Of a stretch of 64,000 nt of DNA, positions 33,994-43,073 are shown piece by piece; the first letter of the stretch is position 1; each line of letters starts with the position of its first letter. The notes under the pieces were generated by a model. The model ran no database searches and was not told where the DNA came from. It saw nothing but the letters and a program-made list of their open reading frames with translations. The DNA is from an uncultured Methanomassiliicoccales archaeon. GTDB taxonomy: Archaea > Thermoplasmatota > Thermoplasmata > Methanomassiliicoccales > Methanomethylophilaceae. Location of the stretch: positions 109,984-173,983 of the forward strand of contig CAKUXX010000003.1 of assembly GCA_934702355.1 (NCBI GenBank), in the 5' to 3' direction. A program made the position numbers and the translations under genes.

Positions 33994-34122
33994 TGAAATT
34001 ATCCATATCATATTACGATAAATGTTCTAATTTTTACATTTTAATTTATCAGAATACATGATTTCTATCAAAAATGATTTTAATTCCCTGTTATGATATG
34101 GATGATACATCCAGGTGGTGAA
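33994..34122 (+). promoter_or_regulatory. AT-rich promoter region ahead of the second zinc-ribbon gene
   Basis: This 129-bp gap is strikingly AT-rich relative to its neighbours, with several TATA-like stretches (TTTTAATTTATC near 34040 and GATTTTAATTCC near 34075) and short inverted repeats such as ATCA-AAAA-TGAT. A GGTGGTGAA ribosome-binding site ends it. It separates the uptake operon from the next transcription unit. Confidence 0.45.
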
Positions 34123-34689
34123 GTGACGGGGTTTGCTATGGACAGGTCTGCTAAGAACTATGATGGGATCGACTCGGTTGCCGAGTCACCGGCGGAGGAG
34201 AAGGGACCGATGCCCCAGTGCACCTGCCCGTACTGCAACAGGACGTTCGGGCTGTCCGAGAACGGAGAACCCGTGATCGACATTCCGGATAACCGCATTG
34301 CACGCTACTGTACGAAATGCGACTACCGTTGGAACAGTCAGGTCGAGGATCCGAAGAGGTGCCCCAACTGCGGTTCATATCACTGGAGGGACGAAAGGCT
34401 CACTCTCGACTGCAAGAGATGCGGCCACATATGGGAATCCAAGAGGGGGACCCCGCCCATCAGATGCCCCAGATGCCGTTCCGTCTACTGGGACCGCCCC
34501 AGATATGTTCCCAAGAAGGTCGACTTCACCACGATGACCGCCAGGGAAAGATACCTTTACAACGTGGATGAGGCCGTCCGCAGATGTTCGGAGGGCGAGA
34601 GCCTGTACGACGTATGCGGGGAGCTGGACGTTGCGGTCCTGGAAGTCGCGATGAACCTCAGGGAAAAAGGCAAGAGATACAGGATATGA
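34123..34689 (+). CDS. short zinc-ribbon protein related to the seven-ribbon protein
   Basis: A 188-residue cytoplasmic protein. It has a lone CPYC pair, then two complete ribbons (CTKCDYRWNS...PKRCPNCGS and CKRCGHIWES...IRCPRCRS) closely like those of the preceding gene. It ends in a helical domain (NVDEAVRRCSEGESLYDVCG, LDVAVLEVAMNLREKGKRY) that could be HTH-like. The GTG at 34123 follows a GGTGGTGAA site; an ATG at 34138 is the alternative. It overlaps the leucine-rich-repeat gene by 4 bp (ATGA). Confidence 0.7.
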   Translation: MTGFAMDRSAKNYDGIDSVAESPAEEKGPMPQCTCPYCNRTFGLSENGEPVIDIPDNRIARYCTKCDYRWNSQVEDPKRCPNCGSYHWRDERLTLDCKRCGHIWESKRGTPPIRCPRCRSVYWDRPRYVPKKVDFTTMTARERYLYNVDEAVRRCSEGESLYDVCGELDVAVLEVAMNLREKGKRYRI

Positions 34690-36137
34690 GGCTTCTTCCG
34701 CTCATCCTTGTGCTGGCGATCATCCCCTTCGCCGTTCCGGTCTCGGACGGTGAGACGCTTCAGCTCACGGATTATCAATCCCCCGACGGAGTCTATTCTT
34801 ATACCACATGGGGCGCCGGGACAGACATTCAGCCGTACGGGTCAACCGTTTACGGAATGGCAACAGATGCCGAAATTCTGTATATACAAGCGGCACTGGA
34901 AGGCTTTCCGACAAGGATTATAGAGTCATTGGAAGGCTGCGGATCGGAACGCATCGTCATACCGTCCACGGTCGATACCGTGAAGGCGGGCGCATTCGAC
35001 AGATGCTCTGCGCTGAAGACCCTGTATTTCCTCGGAGACAGGCCCGACATGATTTTACCCGACGGGATCGAAGTCGTACGCCTCGAAGGAACGTCCAGAT
35101 GGGGGAATGAAAGTGTGCTTCCCCTGAACGTCTACAAGAACGAAGGATCCTCCTTCGACTACTACGTCATCGACGGAAAGGCCGTCGTCCGTTCGCTTGT
35201 CGGAGGTACAGACATAGTCATACCGTCGCAGACACCGGACAACATACCGTTCGTTTCCATCGGCGACTGCGCATTCAGGGATTCGAAGATAAAATCCATC
35301 AAAATGGGAGAAGGCCTCGAGGAAATCGGCGTACGCGCGTTCTACGGATGCTGGGAGCTTACCGACATAGAGTACCCCTCGACCCTGAGGACATTCCGCG
35401 ACGAATGCTTCCGCGACTGCCTTCGCCTTGAATCCGCTGATTTTCCCAATGTCGGATTCATAGGGTTCGAAACGTTCAGGGAATGCAAGGCGCTCCCGTC
35501 GGCAGTGATCCCCGATTCGGTCACCGTGATGCACGATGGAGCATTCTATCTCTGCCGTTCGGCCAAGACCGTGACGATTGGTCAAGGGATAACATCGATT
35601 CCCCCGAGATGCTTCGGATACTGCGACTCGATCGTCTCCATAGAACTTCCTGAGAAAGTGACCGGGATCGGATGGTCGGCATTCTACAGCTGCATATCCC
35701 TGGAATCCATAGGATTGGAGAATGTCTGCGTGATCGGAGACGATGCATTCTACGGATGCTACTATCTGGATGCCGTCGGCGATCTGGACTCTATCACGGA
35801 TATCGGGAAACATGCGTTCTCCGACTGCAGGTCTCTGGAAACGATCACATTATCCGATTCTCTGAAATCACTCGGAAAAGAGGCGTTCGAAGGATGCAGG
35901 TCATTGGAATCCATCAGATTCCTTGGCGATATGCCTGAGATCGGAGAATTCGCGATCCCATCGGACACCGAAGTGATATGCCTCTCTTCCAACTCGAAAT
36001 CGTGGGACTCATACGATGGCAAACTGACGGTCGAACAGACAGGAGAGGACAGCGCGTCCGATCTGCCTCTGGTCATCGTCGCAGCTGCCATCATCATCGT
36101 CGTGGCATTGCTGACCGTCAAGACGCGCAGACCGTGA
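34686..36137 (+). CDS. BspA-like leucine-rich-repeat surface protein
   Basis: A 483-residue protein. The start at 34686 gives a signal peptide (MRLLPLILVLAIIPFAVPVS) and an ATGA overlap with the zinc-ribbon gene; the longer upstream frame is out-of-frame zinc-ribbon sequence. Residues about 75-440 are LRR_5 repeats of about 23 residues with the pattern I.IP..V..I...AF..C..L (SIGDCAFRDSKIKSIKMG and VIGDDAFYGCYYLDAVGD). A final membrane helix (LVIVAAAIIIVVALLTV) and a basic tail anchor it. BspA-like proteins are adhesins in host-associated microbes. Confidence 0.85.
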   Translation: MRLLPLILVLAIIPFAVPVSDGETLQLTDYQSPDGVYSYTTWGAGTDIQPYGSTVYGMATDAEILYIQAALEGFPTRIIESLEGCGSERIVIPSTVDTVKAGAFDRCSALKTLYFLGDRPDMILPDGIEVVRLEGTSRWGNESVLPLNVYKNEGSSFDYYVIDGKAVVRSLVGGTDIVIPSQTPDNIPFVSIGDCAFRDSKIKSIKMGEGLEEIGVRAFYGCWELTDIEYPSTLRTFRDECFRDCLRLESADFPNVGFIGFETFRECKALPSAVIPDSVTVMHDGAFYLCRSAKTVTIGQGITSIPPRCFGYCDSIVSIELPEKVTGIGWSAFYSCISLESIGLENVCVIGDDAFYGCYYLDAVGDLDSITDIGKHAFSDCRSLETITLSDSLKSLGKEAFEGCRSLESIRFLGDMPEIGEFAIPSDTEVICLSSNSKSWDSYDGKLTVEQTGEDSASDLPLVIVAAAIIIVVALLTVKTRRP

Positions 36138-36177
36138 GCAGCATCGGGTCCACAGGGAACAAGGACCGAAATCAATG

Positions 36178-36187
36178 TTATATCAAT
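36178..36187 (+). promoter_or_regulatory. TATA box of the GT-C operon at 36204
   Basis: GTTATATCAA is centred about 22-26 bases before the ATG at 36204, suggesting a leaderless first gene. Confidence 0.4.
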
Positions 36188-36203
36188 CAACATATGGCAG
36201 CCC

Positions 36204-37562
36204 ATGAGTCGTACGCTGATGGCAGGTCGGGCTTTCGTCCGCGACCATCCGTTCATTACGATACTGGCGGTGGCAATAGCTGTCAGGATCGTTCTGATGC
36301 CCCTTCTGACGTATGACTACGACATCTACCACTGGGGACTGATCATAGAGAACATCCAGTCCGGGAACGGCCTATACGACACGGCGGGATACTATTACAC
36401 ACCCGTCTGGGGCTACATACTGGGCTCGATGAGTTACATCATGGATTCGTTGCTCTCCATAGACACGTTCGGAGTGCACTTTACGGAGCTCATCCCCGTA
36501 GAGAATCTGAGCTACAGATTTCATATCGCCACGATCACTACGATAGAGTTCAACGTCTTCATCAAGGCATTTCTGGTAATCACAGACATAGCGGTCGCAC
36601 TCCTGCTCTACAACCTCACGGAAGAGAGAACTCATGACGGCATAAAGGCACTGACCGCCGCAGCGATCTGGTTGTTCAGTCTTCCCGTGATATACATGTC
36701 CGCCATACAGGCGCAGTTCGACTCCATGTCTGCACTCCTGCTGCTGATGACAGTGTATCTGGTCTATCATGACCGTACATTCCTGGGTGGGATGATGTTC
36801 GCGACCGCGGTCCTTTTAAAATTCTTCCCCGCGTTCTGCATACTTGTCTTCATAGGATATCTCTATGTGAAACACAAGGATGACGGACTGGCGATGAGGA
36901 AGATCGCTTCCGCTGCGATCGGTGCTGGGCTGATGACGCTCATACTCATAATGCCCCAGATCCTGGACGGAACGTGGTCCGACGCCCTGTCGTTCATCAC
37001 TGGGCGCATGGGCGGTGATGAAGCCCTCCCCGTAATTATCTGGAAATATCTTGGAACGGCCATAATGATCGCGGGGATGATCTGGTGTGGCATTAGGATG
37101 TTCAGGACAGAAGAGAATATTGACGACAGTTTCTTCGGATACACACTGATTGCGCTGGCCCTATCCATATTGACGTCTCTGGCACCGCAATACATGATAG
37201 TGTTCCTCCCAATCCTAGCGATGATCATCGCCGAAGGGCGTCAGGACCTCTACAGAAGCTGGTTCCTGATGACGTTCGGGGCCTTTTTCGCCGCATTGTC
37301 CCTGAACAACATGTCCCTCCTGCTATCGCTGTCCGAGTTCTCTGACCTAATATCGCCCGACTGGGTGGTGTCGTCCATGGAATGGATGGAATCCATAAGG
37401 ATCGGCGGAGTGACATCGGTAGAGATCATGAATGCAGTCGGCGTGACGATACAGATGATTGGTCTGATATCCATGATTTTCATATTCTTCAGAGAATCCA
37501 TCCCTAAACATCCCAAACTGCTTGATCGGACGCTACAATGGATGAGTGGTAAGTATGAGTGA
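36204..37562 (+). CDS. GT-C superfamily membrane glycosyltransferase
   Basis: A 452-residue multi-span protein. After the first helix the external loop begins TYDYDIYHWGLIIENIQSGN, containing the acidic pair expected of GT-C catalytic sites. QAQFDSMSALLLLMTVYLVY, the motif LLKFFPAFCI and LAPQYMIVFLPILAMI follow. The protein at 38602 is a clear paralogue (YDVHSWALIISNFESGNGLY and SFKLFPGLLVF). A substrate cannot be assigned; a polyprenyl-phosphate sugar donor is likely by family. It overlaps the next gene by 8 bp. Confidence 0.75.
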   Translation: MSRTLMAGRAFVRDHPFITILAVAIAVRIVLMPLLTYDYDIYHWGLIIENIQSGNGLYDTAGYYYTPVWGYILGSMSYIMDSLLSIDTFGVHFTELIPVENLSYRFHIATITTIEFNVFIKAFLVITDIAVALLLYNLTEERTHDGIKALTAAAIWLFSLPVIYMSAIQAQFDSMSALLLLMTVYLVYHDRTFLGGMMFATAVLLKFFPAFCILVFIGYLYVKHKDDGLAMRKIASAAIGAGLMTLILIMPQILDGTWSDALSFITGRMGGDEALPVIIWKYLGTAIMIAGMIWCGIRMFRTEENIDDSFFGYTLIALALSILTSLAPQYMIVFLPILAMIIAEGRQDLYRSWFLMTFGAFFAALSLNNMSLLLSLSEFSDLISPDWVVSSMEWMESIRIGGVTSVEIMNAVGVTIQMIGLISMIFIFFRESIPKHPKLLDRTLQWMSGKYE

Positions 37563-38595
37563 AAAGAAAAGAGACAGAGCCATAACGATCATCGCCGTCG
37601 CCATACTGGCCATAGTGCTTGTGGGAGAAGTGGTCGTCTATACATCCGACTACACCGACTACTCAGCCGACGCATCCCTCAGGGGGGACGGAAAGGCCGA
37701 CTACTCAGTCACGGCATCTGGATCCAAGAACTATACAGCGATATCTGTGGATAACGGAGGTCACGATGTCGTCGAGAAAGTGTACGTCTATTACGACGAA
37801 TCGTACAAATCATGCTATGAGGACGTGAATGTGTCCATCGGTGCGAGAGAACTCGATCAGGAATACTACGTCGAACAGCTGGCTCCGACACTCAGATACA
37901 GGAACATCAACGATGTCGCCATCCTTAACGCAACGGAATTGAGGGAACAACTCGAAAAGGATGTTTCATCGGAGAATATCCGCTCCGGCCTGATATGCCT
38001 GTCTGGCGCATTCCCGGACACAATATACAACGGGAATCAGGACGATCTGATATTCGAATGGATATCCAAGGGCGGAAGCCTCTATTGGGCAGGCAACATG
38101 ATCGGGAAGTACAGCGCCTCGCAGACCGCGCTCAAGGAGATCCCCAACTATCAGGAGGTCGTGTTCGGCTCCGAATGCCTGTACACGGGAGAGAACCCCG
38201 TGGCCTACGATGAAGTCGGGGAGAACAGATTTACCGGTTCGCTGTCCCTGGTGAGCAACAATGTGAAATACGGCATTAACGGAAGCCTGCTTCCCACCGG
38301 AACGGAATATCTCGGCATCGGATTCGAATCCGACGGCTGGACGAGCATAACTATGGTCTCGCACGGCACCGGGATGATATGCGTCATCGGAGGCGACTAC
38401 TCCAACAACCAACGCAACGACCTTGCCCAGGTCATATGCTCGGGGATAGGCCCTAACTCTACCATCATCGATATCTACATGGGAAAGGTCACCCGCGGGA
38501 CCGTCAACGGGACGCTAGACGTGTCCGGCAATGCATATGTGTTCGTCTATCTGGGCGGATACTACCCAGTGTACTGCAAAGCGATACGCCTTTGA
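37555..38595 (+). CDS. membrane-anchored extracytoplasmic protein of unknown function
   Basis: A 346-residue protein with one N-terminal signal anchor (AITIIAVAILAIVLVGEVVV) and a large outside domain. Residues about 140-215 read like a Rossmann-type, glutamine-amidotransferase-like segment (SGLICLSGAFPD, IFEWISKGGSLYWAGNMIG). No catalytic Cys-His pair is obvious. It is encoded between two GT-C paralogues, overlapping the first by 8 bp and preceding the second by 6 bp, so it is probably part of the same glycosylation unit. The ATG at 37555 is preceded by GGTAAG. No family is recognised with confidence. Confidence 0.65.
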   Translation: MSEKKRDRAITIIAVAILAIVLVGEVVVYTSDYTDYSADASLRGDGKADYSVTASGSKNYTAISVDNGGHDVVEKVYVYYDESYKSCYEDVNVSIGARELDQEYYVEQLAPTLRYRNINDVAILNATELREQLEKDVSSENIRSGLICLSGAFPDTIYNGNQDDLIFEWISKGGSLYWAGNMIGKYSASQTALKEIPNYQEVVFGSECLYTGENPVAYDEVGENRFTGSLSLVSNNVKYGINGSLLPTGTEYLGIGFESDGWTSITMVSHGTGMICVIGGDYSNNQRNDLAQVICSGIGPNSTIIDIYMGKVTRGTVNGTLDVSGNAYVFVYLGGYYPVYCKAIRL

Positions 38596-38601
38596 GATAC
38601 C

Positions 38602-39930
38602 ATGATGCCGTCTTCAGAAAGTGTCGGATTCCTGTCCAGAAGGATACTGTGCGTGATGGCCATCGGCCTGGTTGCCAGATTCATTCTGGCCGGGGCCATG
38701 ACATACACCTATGATGTCCACAGCTGGGCGCTGATAATATCCAACTTCGAAAGCGGGAACGGCCTTTATGATGTGGCCGGGTACAACTACGCACCCCCTT
38801 GGGGATATGTTCTGGGCACCTTCGCCATGATCGCGGAGACGTTCGGACTCAACAACTTCGGCATAAGATCCACCGATTTCCTCTTCGTCGAGGACTACAA
38901 GTGGTTCTTCTCCGCATATGTGCCCTCTGTGAGCTTCGCATTGGCAGTCGAATGCATGCTGGCGGTCTTCGATATTCTTGCGGGATATGCCATCTACACG
39001 CTGATCCTGAAGAGGACGTCCGATGTGGGAAAGGCCGAGAGAGGATTCGCTCTGTGGTTCCTGTGCCCATTTGTCATAGTGGTTTCATGCGTAGGTGGGA
39101 TGTTTGACTCCATCTCCGCGCTGCTCACATGCATCTGCATATACTTCGTGCTGAGGGACAGATACTGGCTCGCGGGAATGATGATCGGCATGGCGGCATC
39201 ATTCAAGCTCTTCCCTGGACTGCTGGTGTTCGTCCTTGCAGGATATGCGATAAATGCGGCCACGGACAAAAGAACAGGCATATCGAACGTCTCGAAAGCC
39301 GCCGTCGGGGCCGCCGCAGTGTTCCTGATAATGTTCATGCCTCAGATCATGGACGGAACCTTCGCGGAATGCTTCTCGTTCATGACGTCCAGGGCCAGTT
39401 CCGATACGGGATCGGGACTGTCATCAATCGAACGTACGGGCACACTCGTATTCTACATCGCCCTGCTATCGGTCTCCGTCATCATTGGCGTGATCATGAG
39501 AAGATACCGCGGAAACGACAGAGAGTCCATGCTGATGGTGCTGACCTTCGTCAACCTTGCGCTGCTGTTCCTCTATCCTGCCACACCCCAATACGTGCTG
39601 CTGCTTACCCCGTTCCTGATAATGTTCATGTTGGATGATCGGAGATACATACTGCCGTTCAGGATACTCTGCGTGGGAACCACGATGTTCGTCCTGGCAG
39701 CATCCGCTGCGGACCTCATGTCCCTATCTGAATTCACAAACATCGTCAGTACGACATGGGTGGCCGACGCCATCAGATGGACCCAATCCGGATTGATCGG
39801 GAACATATGCCTGATGGACATACTGTACTACTGCGGCGGGATTCTGCAGTACGTCGGGACACTGTCGATTCTTGTCGTAATATTCAAAAAGGTCCATGGA
39901 CGCAGAGAATGTACGTGTGAAGCGTTATGA
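38602..39930 (+). CDS. GT-C superfamily membrane glycosyltransferase
   Basis: A 442-residue multi-span protein, paralogous to the one at 36204 across its length: the acidic loop TYTYDVHSWALIISNFESGN, then GMFDSISALLTCICIYFVLR, SFKLFPGLLVFVLAGY, PQIMDGTFAECFSFMT and TPQYVLLLTPFLIM. It is third in a run of co-directional genes. Donor and acceptor are unknown. It ends about 50 bp before a GtrA-family gene. Confidence 0.75.
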   Translation: MMPSSESVGFLSRRILCVMAIGLVARFILAGAMTYTYDVHSWALIISNFESGNGLYDVAGYNYAPPWGYVLGTFAMIAETFGLNNFGIRSTDFLFVEDYKWFFSAYVPSVSFALAVECMLAVFDILAGYAIYTLILKRTSDVGKAERGFALWFLCPFVIVVSCVGGMFDSISALLTCICIYFVLRDRYWLAGMMIGMAASFKLFPGLLVFVLAGYAINAATDKRTGISNVSKAAVGAAAVFLIMFMPQIMDGTFAECFSFMTSRASSDTGSGLSSIERTGTLVFYIALLSVSVIIGVIMRRYRGNDRESMLMVLTFVNLALLFLYPATPQYVLLLTPFLIMFMLDDRRYILPFRILCVGTTMFVLAASAADLMSLSEFTNIVSTTWVADAIRWTQSGLIGNICLMDILYYCGGILQYVGTLSILVVIFKKVHGRRECTCEAL

Positions 39931-39979
39931 CCCCTCACTCTTTTTGTAATAGAAGATGTTGACCGCACAAGTGGATTGA

Positions 39980-40453
39980 ATGAAGGATATCATCAAGGCT
40001 CATCGCGAAGGCATATCGTATGTCTTCTGGGGTGCGTTCACCACACTGGTGACCCTGCTGTCATACATGCTGTTCGTAAGGGCCCTCCATGTGGATCCGA
40101 ACTTCAGTAACATCCTCTCATGGGTGTGCGGAGTCCTGTTCGCATTCGTCGTGAACAAGTGGTTCGTGTTCCAGAGCAGGAGCATGACTGTCCGCATCGT
40201 CATGAGAGAATTGGGATACTTCTTCAGTTCCAGGATCTTCACAGGCATCGTTGCGTTCATACTCTTCCCGATATTGAACGACTGGATGGGACTCGGAGCT
40301 TTCGAAAGCGGAATCGACTTCGGAATTCTGAGCATGGTGTTCGGCACAAGCGGAATGTTGGCGAAGATCATCACCAGCCTTGTCGAAATCGTTCTGAACT
40401 GGATACTGAGTAAATACGTGGTATTCAAGAAGGACCCTGCCGATGCGCAATGA
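39980..40453 (+). CDS. GtrA-family membrane protein
   Basis: A 157-residue protein with four membrane helices. The family pattern is visible: YVFWGAFTTLVTLLSYMLF, then NILSWVCGVLFAFVVNKWFV and VEIVLNWILSKYVVFKK, with the conserved Asn-Lys-x-Trp/Tyr-Val-Phe at the end of helices 2 and 4. GtrA proteins are thought to move polyprenyl-phosphate-linked sugars across the membrane, which fits the adjoining GT-C gene that it overlaps by 4 bp. Confidence 0.88.
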   Translation: MKDIIKAHREGISYVFWGAFTTLVTLLSYMLFVRALHVDPNFSNILSWVCGVLFAFVVNKWFVFQSRSMTVRIVMRELGYFFSSRIFTGIVAFILFPILNDWMGLGAFESGIDFGILSMVFGTSGMLAKIITSLVEIVLNWILSKYVVFKKDPADAQ

Positions 40454-41769
40454 ATGTTGGCGGACGCCGCGAACATGCGGAGGCGATTGATATCGAACAG
40501 GAATCCGTGACTGGACGGGGCCTTGCCAGGCTCATACAGGATGATGCCGACAGGACATGCATCCGCCTGATTGTCTTGGCAGCGGCAGTGTTCTGCATGA
40601 TACTACTTCTCATGCCCCCTCCGAGCGAATTCGATGTCGTGAACTTCTTCAAGCAATCTGAGGCCTTGAAATCCGGACTTCTGCCATACAAGGACTTCGT
40701 TTTCGAATTTCCGCCGTTCGCACTGATATTCTTCACCATCCCGGGCCTGTTCACGTCCGATCAGAATACCTATGCCCTGTTGTTCGGGATAATGGTCATC
40801 ATCGCAATCGCGGTTGCAATGTACTACGTCCAACGTATCTGCGGCAGAATCGGCATCAACAGGACTGCGACGACAATCATCTTCATAGTGCTGATTCTGA
40901 TCTATTTCCCTGTCAGGAAATATGATGTTTTCCCAATGTGCCTCACCATCGTAGCGATATTCTATTTCATAGAGAGAAGGTTCGGATTGGCATACGGGCT
41001 TGCCGCAATGGCGACCCTGACCAAGATCTACCCCGGTCTGATAATCCTGTTATTCCTTACGATCAACCTCACCGAACATAGGGATGATCGCCTCAAAAAC
41101 ATTGCAGTCGGACTCATATCATGCATCGCCATCGCTGCCTTGGCCTTCATACCGCTGTTGGTCGCAGGCGTATCGCCTGCGGAGGCCCTTTCATTCCTCT
41201 CATTCCATTCAGACCGCGGATTCCAGAACGAAAGCCTGTTCGCAGTATTCGTTGCGTCACTCTCCATGCTCGGTCTGACCGAGTCTCATATCGTGTTCGA
41301 ACATGATGCATATGATATCGTGGGTCCCCTGACCGATGCTGTGATGCCTTATTGGACTGCGATTACGATCGTTGCCATACTGTCCGTATTGTTTGTGACA
41401 GCAAGATATGTCATGAAAAGACATGTATCCGAGGCCGGATGGAACGAAAGAAGCCTGATAGTGATGTCCCTCGCCATAATCATGATTTTCCTTCTGGTCA
41501 ACAAGGTATTCTCCACCCAATACTTGGTGTGGATCTTCCCGATGATGGTATGCATTCCGCTGATGTGCAAAGAACATCTTTCCCGGACTATAGCCCTGGT
41601 CATCCTCATCGTCGGACTCAGCACGACATATCTTCTCTGCGAAAGCAACTCCTCCGCATTCGTTGTTCTGAACATCGTCCGCGATATCATGTTGATCTCG
41701 CTATTCGCAATGTGCATCCATTCCTTGCTTTTCCCAGAATCTGAGAAAGCTGCCCTGGACCTCGGATGA
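40450..41769 (+). CDS. GT-C superfamily membrane glycosyltransferase (GT87-like)
   Basis: A 439-residue protein, near-duplicate of the one at 16501. Shared segments include SGLLPYKDFVFEFPPFALIF, ERRFGLAYGLAAMATLTKIY, SFHSDRGFQNESLF and NKVFSTQYLVWIFPMM. It is coupled to GtrA by an ATGA overlap. A lipid-linked sugar flipped by GtrA and used by this enzyme would be the simplest reading. Confidence 0.77.
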   Translation: MNVGGRREHAEAIDIEQESVTGRGLARLIQDDADRTCIRLIVLAAAVFCMILLLMPPPSEFDVVNFFKQSEALKSGLLPYKDFVFEFPPFALIFFTIPGLFTSDQNTYALLFGIMVIIAIAVAMYYVQRICGRIGINRTATTIIFIVLILIYFPVRKYDVFPMCLTIVAIFYFIERRFGLAYGLAAMATLTKIYPGLIILLFLTINLTEHRDDRLKNIAVGLISCIAIAALAFIPLLVAGVSPAEALSFLSFHSDRGFQNESLFAVFVASLSMLGLTESHIVFEHDAYDIVGPLTDAVMPYWTAITIVAILSVLFVTARYVMKRHVSEAGWNERSLIVMSLAIIMIFLLVNKVFSTQYLVWIFPMMVCIPLMCKEHLSRTIALVILIVGLSTTYLLCESNSSAFVVLNIVRDIMLISLFAMCIHSLLFPESEKAALDLG

Positions 41770-41775
41770 CCCGCA

Positions 41776-43044
41776 TCAAATATCGGCGGAACCTGCCGTT
41801 TTTCTGATCATACAGACCCACATTATGCCCAGTAGCACCAGCAACAGTATGTTCCTGACGAACAGAATCATGATCCCTGGTGCCACGATATTCAAAAGAT
41901 CATCGTAGAGGAACACCATGGCTATTGTCAGGGCCATCAGCAGAACCGTGAATGCACATAGCCTGCGGGATCTGTCAGCATCAAGGTACATCGCCAGAGG
42001 GAGATAGACCAGCAGAAGCCAGATTACATACTGTGCCGAGAACACCTTGTTCAGAATGACGAAGGAAGTCAAAACGACGGCACATGCCAACAGCAGATGC
42101 ATCGTTCCATCTGATTCAGAATTGCGGCGACCCTTCAGGAAGTATATCGCAAAGGAGCCTACGAGCCCTATCACCATTATCACTGATGCCATCGAGGCCA
42201 ATGAATCCGCAAGACCTCCATCCAGATTCCATGATCCGAACGAGAATATTATGTTGGCATCTGTCAGACCCATCACAGCACCCATCAACATAGCCGAGCC
42301 GAAAGTACTCTCGACCTGCAGTCCGCGGTCGCTGTGATATGATATGAAATTCCATGCGTTGTCAGGGGCCATGATCAGGAATGGCGCCATAAGAACAACG
42401 CACAGGACCATGCAGAAAATTATCTGAACTGCCACCTCGCGATACTGGCGACGGTTTACCATCAGTATTGCGAACACGGGCATCAACAATGCAGGATAGA
42501 GCTTCATGAACATCCCCAGAACTATCAATGCAGATGCGGCGAAAGTACGGTTGGTCATGAAACAGTATATGGCTACCAGTGTCACCACTGCCACGATGAT
42601 GTCGAATCTATCGTATATGAAACGGTGAAGCAATGCGACAGATAGCACATACGACAGGACGATCAGGGCCGGACTGACATCCGTACGAGATGCCATGCGC
42701 ATGAGGACCTTCAACCCGATTATCAGGAATATCAGAACTTCAACCGCATACAGTATCATGTACATCGTCGGATCCGCTGTAAACACCCTCGGTGGCAGCA
42801 ACAGGAGATACGCAAGCGGAGGATATTCCCACCTCAGATCTCCGCAGGGTGTGAACGGGGCGATGCCGTCGAATATGGCATTGGCATACGGAAGATTGAA
42901 TCTGATCGCCTCTCCGTCATAATTCTGGTATAGTGCCCATGCGATGAACGATACGGCCGTTATGACGAGCAGGAATGCGGAGATCCAGAAGAAGCACCTC
43001 TCGTTCTTTCTTGCATAATCATCAATGGTGTGGACAAACCCCAT
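41776..43044 (-). CDS. GT-C superfamily membrane glycosyltransferase (GT87-like)
   Basis: A 422-residue multi-span protein, related to the one at 15125. Loop segments: GIAPFTPCGDLRWEYPPLAY, RFIYDRFDIIVAVVTLVAIY, LGMFMKLYPALLMPVFAI, SYHSDRGLQVESTFGSAM and NKVFSAQYVIWLLLVYL. The ATG at 43044 is preceded by a GGGGT site 7 bases upstream; a TTG at 43077 is less likely. It lies 29 bp after the DUF2238-like gene on the same strand and converges with the gene at 40450. Confidence 0.77.
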   Translation of the reverse strand: MGFVHTIDDYARKNERCFFWISAFLLVITAVSFIAWALYQNYDGEAIRFNLPYANAIFDGIAPFTPCGDLRWEYPPLAYLLLLPPRVFTADPTMYMILYAVEVLIFLIIGLKVLMRMASRTDVSPALIVLSYVLSVALLHRFIYDRFDIIVAVVTLVAIYCFMTNRTFAASALIVLGMFMKLYPALLMPVFAILMVNRRQYREVAVQIIFCMVLCVVLMAPFLIMAPDNAWNFISYHSDRGLQVESTFGSAMLMGAVMGLTDANIIFSFGSWNLDGGLADSLASMASVIMVIGLVGSFAIYFLKGRRNSESDGTMHLLLACAVVLTSFVILNKVFSAQYVIWLLLVYLPLAMYLDADRSRRLCAFTVLLMALTIAMVFLYDDLLNIVAPGIMILFVRNILLLVLLGIMWVCMIRKTAGSADI

Positions 43045-43073
43045 GCAACTACCCCTTTCACATCGGTAAACGT

